DNA of 64,000 nucleotides, taken from Ancistrus triradiatus (Eukaryota; Chordata; Actinopteri; Siluriformes; Loricariidae). The notes under the pieces are model-generated. The model made no database searches. It saw only the letters and a program-made list of their open reading frames with translations, and was not told where the DNA came from. Position numbers and translations under genes: made by a program. The stretch is taken from contig JAJAGP010000239.1 in NCBI GenBank assembly GCA_025084515.1, positions 143,883-207,882 of the forward strand, given 5' to 3'. Positions 54,721 to 64,000 of the stretch are shown piece after piece; the first letter of the stretch is position 1, and each line of letters begins with the position of its first letter.

Positions 54721-55500
54721 ACCAGTATACATCTAAATTAGTATTATTCAAAATATAAAAGTAATTACCTTCTGACACCTTTCGTACTCCACAGTGCCCT
54801 GGTCACCTGAGTGCCATCTAAAGCCTGAGAGAGTAAATGATTTATAGAGCGATACATTATGGAGCACGAGCTATAAATGATTGATTTTCTCCTCAGGTCG
54901 GGGTTCTGATCACAGCCTGCTGAGCTTAGAAAAGAAAAAAAAAGCTGGAGCTCTGTGGCAGGTTCGTGTGTGATCAGAGTCCTCAAACAGAGCCACTTCT
55001 TCTTTTTAAAAGGTTCAAAAAAGTTTTCAACTTTGGAGGGGTTTTTTTCTCTTCACTGCACTTTGGTTATGAAATAGCACAGGATGGCTGCAAAACAAAA
55101 CATTGAAATGTGTTACATTAAAATGTATTTTAGCCACTCCAAAGTCATAAAGTCTCAGATGAAGCAGCCACTCAATAATATGTGCTGATAAAAATTAAAA
55201 GTAGAATTAATTAGTATAAAATGTGGGAATGTTTTTAGTCCAAACCCTTTAGATCATGCATATTATAGCGTCCATTTTTTAAACACCAATGCGACATATC
55301 TGAAATTTAAAACGTTTTACAGTTCTTAAATGATTTTATCCTCAGGCCTCATCTTGGTCTCTTCTAGAAGAGAGCCTTTTAAAGTTCCTTAGTCAGGAAT
55401 CAGAATCAATTTAACTTTTACTATATTGGAGCTACAGAAGATCAAACAGTGTATAATTTTTCTGTTTCTAAAATACAGTGTATTTGAGATATTCAATTTG
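54721..55500. other. Unique interval
   Basis: No recognised gene; AT-rich. Confidence 0.4.
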
Positions 55501-55930
55501 ATTTGATACTAGAACTGGTTCAGGAACTGGAACACTTCACACTAAATAAAAATACTATTAAGTACTAACTAGTAACCTTCTTCTTTTAGTACTAGAACTG
55601 GAAGGTTATGGAACTTTGAAGAGTTGGGAGAAAAAACTCTGGACCTATAAGACTTACTGGAATTGGATTTACAGCTTTGAAGGTTCTGAGGCCTCTGAGG
55701 GTCAGAGATATGACCCACCTGCTGGAAACACCAGTTCTCAAGGATCAGGGTTCAATGGTTGGCATTGAACTCTAGGGTTCTGGAAATCGGCACTGAATTT
55801 CCAACTGGTCTGGAACTGGAACTGTATATATTTAATTTTTCACAGTAGAGTGTGGAACTAGTGGAAGCCACTTAAAGGTCTGGAACTGAAAAGATCTGTA
55901 CCTATTTTGGTACCAAGGGTTCCAGGTCCA
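55500..55930. repeat. Weak GGAACTGGAA block
   Basis: Scattered aggaactggaac, agaactggaagg, tctggaactggaactg and ctggaactgaaaag words. More decayed than the other blocks. Confidence 0.6.
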
Positions 55931-55962
55931 TGAAGCAAAGAATAAAGTAAAAAAATAGAGGT

Positions 55963-56230
55963 CAAGTCAAGTCAGAAGTATTTCTATTGTGTTTTTTACA
56001 ACGTAGCATTGTCTGAAAGCAGCTTTGCAGTTTTAGATTATCTTCTCATATCTACGGCCAGTCCCAAACTGAGCAAACCTGGGGCAACAGAGGCAAGGAA
56101 AATCTCCCTAAACATTATAAGGAACCTCAGGAGGACCAAGTCTCAAGTAGGGTCCCGACCTGCTTTGGTGGCTTAGATGATAAATGTTAGAATGAAACTA
56201 ATTTATCTAGTCAAAGTCTATAGTAATGGT
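55963..56230 (-). repeat. ACTTG-tailed interspersed repeat, copy 4
   Basis: gtcaagtcaagtcagaagta, tttttacaacgtagcattgt, ggcaaggaaaatctccctaa and gaggaccaagtctcaa. The most divergent of the five copies. Confidence 0.82.
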
Positions 56231-56235
56231 TCAAA

Positions 56236-57110
56236 AAATAACATAAAAATACGTGTATTGGCGTTACCTAGTCTGATACACAGAGCCGCTCTAGGATCTT
56301 CAGTCCTCGGCAGGAAAGGTTGCAGTTTCAGTTTTTCCAGTACTGTTTCCAGTACAGACACAGTTCTGGTTTCAAATCTTCCGTCTTGTATTTGCATTTC
56401 AATGTATTTCAGTCAGTATTTATTATTGGTTATAGTATTGGTTGGAGACTCGGGGGTGCCTCCGGCCTGGCCGGGTGCTACACAGACACTAGAGGCCCCC
56501 TTTTGGCCGTCTCAACAAAACTGTGAGATGGATCCAGCGAGCGTTGAATGACAGACTCTTTTATGAGTCTGTGCTCTCACCATTAAAGATCGCCACCTGC
56601 TGGTAAACAGGGTCGTCAGAACCGGCATGGGAACTAGGGAAAAGATCGCGGCATTCCTGTGGATTTCGGCATGTTTACAGACGTGAGGGGAAGCGGTAGC
56701 AGCCCGATGTTCGGCGAGTCACTGAACGTCTGATCCGCGGCACTAAATTGCGACTCGACTCCGGACTTTTGACGCCGTGGAGACGTCTGGAGAGAAAAGC
56801 GCGCGCTTACAGACATTCCTGACGTCTGCGTGAAGGCCCTGACGCCCCCGGACCACCCAGACGCTCCGCCAGAGATCCTACCAATGACAAAATAATAGAG
56901 ATGCGCTAATTTTTTATCTGTCCGTCTTCTGGTTTGTGGGGTTTTTTCCCTGGAAGCGTCCGGGCTGCAGATTGATGATGTGAGTCTGCACAGTGTAACG
57001 TCCGCTCCCGAGCTTTTTTCTCCTTCCAGCTGGTTCTGTAAACACGCTGTCCTGCTGCACACATGACATGCAGGCGAGGCCAAAAACCCCCCAAGTGTTT
57101 ATGGCACAGC
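56236..57110. other. GC-richer unique interval
   Basis: A minus-strand frame at 56634-57083 (149 residues) has no recognised domain, no visible splice context and ordinary composition. I do not call it a gene. Confidence 0.35.
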
Positions 57111-57239
57111 CAGACGTTTGAAGACTTTCCTTTCTTTCTTTTCCTTTCTTTTCTTTTCTAATGCAGTCACACTTTACATTCGCTCGCTTGATTTATTCAC
57201 CGCAACAAGCGCCGACTCCCATAATCTTCATCCTGCACT

Positions 57240-57410
57240 GTTCCAGCCCTCTAAAACGTTCATCTGGTACCAGTTCCACTCTAAACACTAACATCTTCTT
57301 CTGGTACCAGTTCCAGTCCCCACACTAAGATCTTCTTCTGGTACCAGTACCAGTTCTAGTTCTCACACTAAGATGTTCCAGTTCCAGTCCTCACACTACA
57401 ATGTCTTTTC
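57240..57410. repeat. Short GGTACCAGTTCCAGT repeat block
   Basis: Four to five units of ggtaccagttccagt plus ctcacactaaga and tcttcttct, in GTTCC orientation. The inverse occurs at 62965-63025 (ctggtactagaacag, gaactggtaccgaaac). Confidence 0.75.
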
Positions 57411-57514
57411 TGGATTGATAATTATTTCATTTATCTGCCTGTGTCTGAGGTTTAACATAACTTTATTATGATTTTTTTTTCATACCCTTCCTAATTCATT
57501 CGTTATCAAACACT

Positions 57515-57515
<1 letters not shown>

Positions 57516-57556
<41 letters not shown>
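57516..57556. repeat. (CT)20 microsatellite
   Basis: Uninterrupted CT run. Confidence 0.97.
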
Positions 57557-57561
<5 letters not shown>

Positions 57562-58061
57562 ATATCTGGAAGTAAATTTTCCATGTTTGTTGTTGACTGT
57601 TTGTATTTGCTCCGTCTCCATGGTCTCCTCTCGTGTATTTACAGCTCTTAAAACGCACGCTGTTAAAAAAAATTCTCAATTTATCGAGAGCCATCAGGGA
57701 GCGGTCGTACGACAGCGGGAGCCAGAAAACATTTGGCTCTCTCTCTCTTTGCTTTGCAAAAGCGTCACATCTGGCCTGTGAGAGAAACAGTGGAGAATAT
57801 TTCTACTGACTGAGACAGAACACGACGTCGAACAAAGGGACGGAGCTTTTACTGAATGCTTCCTAATCAAAAGACGGATTATTAGAGACGGTCCTCATTA
57901 AGATACAGAGGAAATGAGAAGAAATAATAATTATAATTTTATTATTTTAAAAATTATTATTCAAATCCCAGGAGGTTCTCTGTGGATCCCACAAAGACCC
58001 TGTGACCCTCAGCACGTGGAAACGTGGAAAAAACCTCAGTGCCGACACTCCAGTCTGTGGT
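57557..58061. other. Unique interval
   Basis: No gene recognised. Confidence 0.4.
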
Positions 58062-58315
58062 GTGGTGACACATACTTCGTTCTTAGATTATCCATCTACA
58101 CCGCCCAAGGAGGTTGGGTCCCTTTTTGAGTCTTGGTCCTCCCAAGGTTTCTTCCTATAACACTCAGGGAGTTTTTCCTTGCCACTGTCGCCCTAGGCTT
58201 GCTCAATTTGGGATTGGACGTAGTTATTAGGAGATAATCTAAACTTGTAAAGTTGCTTTGAGACAATGCTCCATTGTAAAAAGCGCTATATAAATAAATC
58301 TGACTTGACTTGACT
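58062..58315 (+). repeat. ACTTG-tailed interspersed repeat, copy 5
   Basis: ccgcccaaggaggttgggtc, gagtcttggtcctcccaagg, ccttgccactgtcgcccta, then ttgggattggacgtagttat and a final ctgacttgacttgac. Apart from orientation it is very close to copies 2 and 3, indicating recent dispersal. Confidence 0.9.
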
Positions 58316-60353
58316 ACTCACATACTGTACTTTACTGTCTCTGAGGGAGGGGAGGCAGGATGGAGGAGCATCCCCTGCTACTGCAAGCCCTGAGTGATAG
58401 ACACATTCCCCAGAGAATCTAGGGTTGGTTCTGTGCCGCCATCCCGTGGCCCTGACCAGGATACATTAGGGAGTGTTGTGTAGTCTGTAAGAAAAACTAC
58501 ACAATTTCTGTTTTTAATATGTATTAAATATATATTATTACATTCACATATTAACAATGTTTTTAGATTTTGTTTTCTACTAACCACACGACTTTTTGAC
58601 AGAAGAAAACTGAATAACTATTTTTATATTTAACAATTGACAACCATTTAAAAAAATCATGATTAAGAATTGTGTTTTCTTTTTTCAGTACTGTTTTTAA
58701 ATTAAATTAAAAGTCATCCTGCATAAAGCAGAATATAAATAACATTAAAAAACAACATTTAAAATGATTTTACTCAATATAAATACCAAAACAACAAATG
58801 GTTGAGCTTTATTGTTCAGCAAAAAATCCTATAATAATCACTACATTATTACATCATCAATAAAACTGTTGAAAAATTTTTTTTATATATTTGTCTTGTA
58901 ATCTGTAAGAAATGTCTTGTAATATATTCATTAGAATTATTATATACTTATTTATATAATTTAAGATATTTATAATCTATTTTTAATATATTTGTTAAAT
59001 ATATTAAATATATATTATTAAATACACATATTAACTGTTTTCTTTTTAAAATATTTTGTTTTCCACTACTTTGTCTTTATTTTGCTGAGAGAAGAAAACT
59101 AAAGAACTTTTTTTATAAATAGAAGAAAACTATTATTTATAACAGAAGCAAAAAAAACAAGACAACATTTGAAAGCAAGAATTAAATAACAAATAAATAA
59201 TAAGAATCAGTTTTTTATTACTATAAACAAAACTAAAAACAAAAAAAGAAGAAGAAAAATATGTTTTCTTTTTTATTATAACTTTATTTAAAGGAAATAA
59301 GTCATGCAGACCTGTGTTATTTTCTTACATTTTTTGTCTTTTATATTTATTTTTTGATATTTACACTAAATGTTTTTTCTAATGTTTGAATGACCAGACA
59401 TCACTCGTAATGATCATAAATTGATAAATACTTCAGCGCATTCATTTCTAAAATAAACAGGCCAATCTTCAGCGTGACGCGTGGTTAATGGTCGGTGTTA
59501 GAATAACTTTTAAAGAAGAAGTCGTGTAGGTAATAAAGACGAGCGCAGTTTTCAGAAACGTTCATAAATGGAGAGCAGACGTGAGCTGCTGCCGAGCGTA
59601 TGATACACGACTTTAATATCAGAGCTATGCACAGCTCAGGCCATCCTGTAGCTACGCAGCCATCCAGAACGGAAAAAAGCAGGGTTGGAAAAACATAGGA
59701 TTTGATTTTTTTATTCAGGAAGTTAAAAAGTTCGGAATGTCACGGTGCCTAAAACTGGAAGCTGTCAGAGTGCAACATGGGGCCTGATCCAAAGTTCAGG
59801 ATTTCAACGAAAAAGCACGGAATCTGTTGGACGGAGACGTTTTTATACGGGTTATTTAACGTTCGGGTCTCCGTAACCTTTCGCAGAACTCTGTGTTACC
59901 CATAATGCACTGCCAGAATGTCGCTACAACAATTCCCACCCAAAATATCTTTATTACAACTTATATTAATAGAGAATCAAACTAAAATAAGAGGCTTTAC
60001 TGTTCATCAGGACGTTTAGATTTTTCTCCACCATTCTACTGAATCCGGCCCAAGAAAAACTCCATCATAACATAACGCTACCACCACCATGCTTCTCTCT
60101 AGGCAGTTATGGGAGGTGTGCTCTGTTCGATTTCAGTTTGGATTAGCACATCCTATCAGAAGGGCAAATGATGCTCAGGTGGCCCTTTTTCACAGTTTTT
60201 TGTTCATTAATGCTTTTCATTTTCAGGGTAATTGTTGGACGTGTGTTTGTGAAATGTGGATGTTTGATGGTGTTGGAGGTGGAGGGTTGGAGTTTCACTC
60301 GGTTTGGAATGCCAGTGTTAAAAGTGCTTTATGTTACATGTTTGCATTGGATA

Positions 60354-60358
<5 letters not shown>
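58316..60358. other. AT-rich then unique interval
   Basis: 58500-59380 is AT-rich with TATTAAATATATATTATTA words recurring at about 58520 and 59000. 59400-60350 looks single-copy. No gene recognised. Confidence 0.4.

Positions 60359-60397
<39 letters not shown>
60359..60397. repeat. (GT)19 microsatellite
   Basis: Uninterrupted GT run. Confidence 0.97.
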
Positions 60398-60398
<1 letters not shown>

Positions 60399-60515
60399 CT
60401 GCACATTGTAGAACTATGTCTTTCATGTTGAATGTTTATAAATGTTATTAATAATTAACGTTTATGACTGGTGATGTATATGGTACTGGATGAGCGCCTT
60501 CCATCAGAATGTCAG

Positions 60516-60516
<1 letters not shown>

Positions 60517-60559
<43 letters not shown>
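60517..60559. repeat. (TG)21 microsatellite
   Basis: Uninterrupted TG run. Confidence 0.97.
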
Positions 60560-60560
<1 letters not shown>

Positions 60561-60678
60561 GGCCTGTAGATGAGAAGCGAGTGACATAAGTGTTCATATT
60601 TCAGTCGCTGATGGACAGGTGACCCTCAGCCCTCTGGGAATGAGAGAGGACTCTGGGGATTTTAGAGGGATGGTGCAG

Positions 60679-60707
<29 letters not shown>
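60679..60707. repeat. (CA)14 microsatellite
   Basis: CA run, inverted relative to the TG run 120 bases upstream. Confidence 0.97.
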
Positions 60708-60711
<4 letters not shown>

Positions 60712-61054
60712 GTCTGCTAGTGATTAAACCTACACACACACGATGTCTCCATGGCCTGAGGCAGTAAAAACACATTTGTGCTGTTCTCCATCTTCCATTG
60801 TGTGTTTGCTCTGCTGATTGCCGCTCCCTCTTTTCTCTTTTTCACGTTCTCCAGCCGAACTCCGCCAGCGTTCCTCTCCGAATTCCACCAGACGCTTCGC
60901 CGATTTATTCGGGAGCACGCCGGATGATGTCAGCACGTCCCTAATCCCATCAAAGGCCCATCAGAAGTGTGGAGATGGAGCACAAGATGGTCTTTCATAG
61001 CGTCTGGAGACTCAAACAGAGCACATATGGTTAGAGAGAGATAAAGACTGAGAT

Positions 61055-61096
<42 letters not shown>

Positions 61097-62592
61097 CACA
61101 AAGTGTGTGTTGTGTCCAAAAGTCAGACTGAAGTTCCAGAATCCGGTGTTACACAGTGCTGTGAATGTGATCGATTATTATAAGTAAGTAATAAGGTGCA
61201 GCAGTCACTGTGTTCTGTACTGTGTTATACTGCTATTATGCTACATATGCTGTACTACACTATTGTTAACCTGTTATTTTTGTTACTTATATTATTCATT
61301 AGACTACATCTTATTGTGTTTATATTCCAGTAATACGCTTTACTGTGTATTGCTTTTGAGTAGATCTTCCTTGCACTGTTATAACAGAAAGCAGAGTACA
61401 TAATAGTGACTGCTATGGAGCACCAAACGTGACAATAATGAAATCAATAAATTAAAAAATAAATAAATAAATGAATAAATAAATAAAAGTAAAAACAAAT
61501 CTATTAATAAATTCATTTTCAACGTAAAACATATCAATACAAAACATCACTAATTTATTTATTTAGCAAAAAAAATTCAGTATTTCAAATTGAATGAAAT
61601 AAATGAGTTCTGACCAGGGCCATAATGTAGACGTAAATAAATAAAACCACAAACAAATGAATTAATAAATTAATGTTCGACATAAAATAGAATATAAATA
61701 AATACATGATTAATTCATTCATTATTTAATTAATTAATTCATTATTTAGTTAGTCATTTGACTTTTTTCAATATTTGAAAGTGAATGAAACGAGTTTTGA
61801 CCTGGGGAAATAAATCTATAAAATCCATTTCAAGAACATAAAACCCTTCTGCACATTTCATACATTCAATTATAAAGGGACGTTTAAACACCAATTAACT
61901 GAGGAAAATAATCCAAATCCATGCCTGACAAAAACATGAGTTTATACAGTTTCTTATGACAAGGAATGATTTTCCACCACGTTATTTTGCCTAACGCTGA
62001 TACACACTGCTCTCTATCGGGATTCGTAGTAAGTGGAGTCAAACCTCTTTTGTACTCCGTGTAGATCAAAGCCTGGAGTCTAAAACGAAATAATTTTTCT
62101 ATTGTAAATTTTATCCAGAAAAAATGCAGCCCCTTTGTTCATTTGTATTTGTCTACAAGCCAGTCTTGCCTGGACCAATATGGCGGCCGCACTGACGTAC
62201 CGCAGCAACGAGCCGGAGCAGCATCTGGGTATACATGTCCTTTTCTTTAACTGAGCTGCATCATGGGTAGTGTAATTCTTTGTCGGGATTTCACCAACTC
62301 TACCCAGCATTTACCATCTTTTACAGAAAAATAAACGCTTTTATATAAGTAAACTAATAATGTAAATCCGGGAGCCAGGTTCAAACCAGCAGCACAGGGC
62401 ACAAGACGGGATACAACAATGGACAAGGCACAAAGACTTTAGAGACACCATTTGACCTCATACATGTGTCTGGAATATTTTTGTAAGAAAAACATTTTTG
62501 AAACCTGTAAAAATAACAAAACCGTGATTGAGTAAGTTTGGGCTGATTAGAGAAACACTGTCGTGTCCTAAATCTTCTAAACACTGATTATA

Positions 62593-62595
<3 letters not shown>
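60708..62595. other. Unique interval with simple repeats
   Basis: Includes an AAAT-rich tract at 61450-61490 and further AATAAAT words to 61750. 60840-60990 is GC-richer and single-copy-looking. No gene recognised. Confidence 0.4.
61059..61093. repeat. (CA)17 microsatellite
   Basis: Uninterrupted CA run. Confidence 0.97.

Positions 62596-62641
<46 letters not shown>
62596..62641. repeat. (GT)23 microsatellite
   Basis: Left arm of an inverted pair with 62754-62808. Confidence 0.97.
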
Positions 62642-62643
<2 letters not shown>

Positions 62644-62736
62644 AGTGATATATAAGGAGATAGAGATGGAGTGAGAAAGAATATGATATGAATATCTTAC
62701 ACTCCAAAATCTCTGGATTTTATCACCTAATTTCTC

Positions 62737-62808
<72 letters not shown>
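62737..62808. repeat. (CT)9(CA)27 compound microsatellite
   Basis: CT run changing into a CA run. Confidence 0.97.
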
Positions 62809-62809
<1 letters not shown>

Positions 62810-63031
62810 TTTATAGTCTCACAGGTTCTTACATACTCCAGATCCACATCAGTTCTCTCCCACTGCTTTTAACACACTGACCTTCACTCCCTCCTCTTCT
62901 CCTCCTACTGCAGCTCTTCCATCTGACATCAGCCGACTCACAGGTCTGTTTAAAATATCTAAACTTGGAACTGGTACTAGAACAGTTTAGTGTGAGGACT
63001 GGAACTGGTACCGAAACATCTTACTGTTTGG

Positions 63032-63034
<3 letters not shown>

Positions 63035-63082
<48 letters not shown>
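63035..63082. repeat. (GT)24 microsatellite
   Basis: Uninterrupted TG/GT run. Confidence 0.97.
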
Positions 63083-63083
<1 letters not shown>

Positions 63084-63600
63084 AGAATCAAACCGCTACA
63101 GTGTTCTCTGTCCTGACATTGCATGTTCTACAACATGGAGTGTGTATGGAATACTAAGCACATGGCCAAACACCACACACACATGTTTATGTTTTATTTC
63201 CCTGGCAAACTGAAGGAGCTGTAACACACACACTGTTACTGTCATCCCTTAAACAGCACTCACCACGAGATGCGTTCTAAAACCAGCCCGTAGCAGAACA
63301 GCTCATCAAGAGCTTATAGGACGAGCAACAGGCTGCCTCTAAAAACATGGATATTAAAGAAAAGCTCTGGTGGGATAGAACTGAAAGGCTGGAGAATGAT
63401 GGAGATAAAGCTCACAGGGACTGGATGGAAGTGTCTGATTATTTATCTAAGAAAAAACACAAACTATGAAAAGCTTCCTGCTCTCATCTTCTTTCGGGTT
63501 TTTGTTTGTTTTTTTAAGTTGACGATGTGAAAAAGGGACGGAGAAACACATAAAAAAGGAGAAATTAAAGAAAGTAAAAGCAGGGAGTTTAAAGAGGGTT
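63083..63600. other. Unique interval
   Basis: No gene or repeat family recognised. Confidence 0.4.
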
Positions 63601-63604
63601 TAGA

Positions 63605-63890
63605 CAAAAAACCTTGTGGTCTTATTGAAAAAAGGAAAGCACTGCTTTCCAGCATAATAGCTTTACTCCAGCTGTGACACATGCTGGCGGTAGTGTCATC
63701 TATTGCTGTTTTGCTGCATCTGGGACAGCACGGCTCAGCATCGCTGCTGGAACAATGCATTCTGAATTATAGCAGCAATTTCTAAAGGAAAATATCAGGA
63801 CATCTGTTCATGAACTGAGCCTCAAGAGAACGACCCTAAAAACACAAAGAATGGTTACAGAAGAAGAAATGTGGATGTTTAATCATTTAT
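63605..63890 (+). pseudogene. Fossil Tc1-type transposase of another family
   Basis: Translated fragments read GGSVIYC-like, then CFAASGTARLSIAAGTMHSE, FLKENIRTSVHELSLKRT and, in a shifted frame, NDPKNTKN. These match in order the central Tc1 transposase segment (HGGGSVMVWGCFAASG to NDPKHTSK). The second catalytic aspartate region is frameshifted. No inverted repeats or N-terminal domain are visible. It is distinct from the CAGTGGGG and CAACCCC families. Confidence 0.6.
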
Positions 63891-64000
63891 AAATCCTGAG
63901 TAGATGGACAAATCCTATTAGGTTGTTATCTTTAAAGGTTCTGCTTCATAAAGCTACAGTTTGAAATAATTAGTTTGTTAAATTTTATGGATCTTCCCTT

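Noticed and set aside
56634..57083. 149-residue minus-strand open frame
   Set aside because: No recognisable domain, no splice-site context I can defend and low-complexity-free but ordinary composition; a chance frame in GC-richer DNA is likelier.
60060..60100. ctaccaccaccatgcttct as an antisense Tc1 transposase fragment
   Set aside because: The match is about 20 bases and the surrounding DNA does not continue the similarity.

Overview
The window looks like non-coding chromosomal DNA from a teleost fish. The repeat families are fish-typical: several Tc1/mariner families, hAT-type ends, a Rex1-like LINE remnant, a sushi-like (Tf1/sushi) chromodomain Ty3/gypsy element, a tRNA-derived SINE and very many GT/CA microsatellites. 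The repeat mix is reminiscent of catfish, but that is an impression and not a demonstrated assignment. I found no intact host protein gene, rRNA or tRNA gene, and no CRISPR array. All protein-coding signal I can support is transposon-derived and broken. Long open frames elsewhere are accidental translations of GT/CA runs or of minisatellites whose period is near a multiple of three.

Layout. 1-3 kb: a 1155-bp non-autonomous hAT-like element with an 8-bp target duplication sits beside the end of a second hAT; LINE tails lie on both sides. 3.6-5.4 kb: a 32/33-bp minisatellite with a 355-bp higher-order period. 6.9-8.3 kb: a ~200-bp tandem repeat and a truncated Tc1/mariner copy. 9.7-11 kb: a deleted Tc1 copy plus a detached Tc1 end around TA repeats. 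13.4-14.4 kb: a Rex1-like reverse transcriptase fossil and a short interspersed repeat with an ACTTG tail. 15.2-19.6 kb: a complete but multiply broken Ty3/gypsy element on the minus strand, with 275-bp LTRs, a 5-bp target duplication and a predicted self-primer. 20.4-21.3 kb: a ~21-bp minisatellite. 22.7-24.6 kb: a near full-length Tc1 copy interrupted by a SINE.

From 25 to 56 kb the window is dominated by degenerate short-period tandem arrays. A 62-bp array lies at 29.3-34.7 kb (split by a Tc1). A GTTCC-rich array lies at 35.5-42.7 kb (split by a Tc1, a SINE and other repeats). The same family lies in inverted orientation at 43.3-45.0 kb and again at 52-56 kb. A GAATCA/GAGTCA array lies at 45.8-47.7 kb. 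The 62-bp and GGAAC arrays share a core resembling ggaacctttggtact, so they probably have one origin. The last 8 kb are mostly unique sequence with dinucleotide repeats and one more Tc1-type transposase fossil.

How the parts relate: transposons landed inside tandem arrays (Tc1 copies C and D; the gypsy element in a TAGTTCC array) and in each other (SINE in Tc1; hAT-like element against another hAT). This gives a partial order of events. The most unusual aspect is the extent, inverted layout and higher-order structure of the minisatellite network. I cannot show that it does anything.
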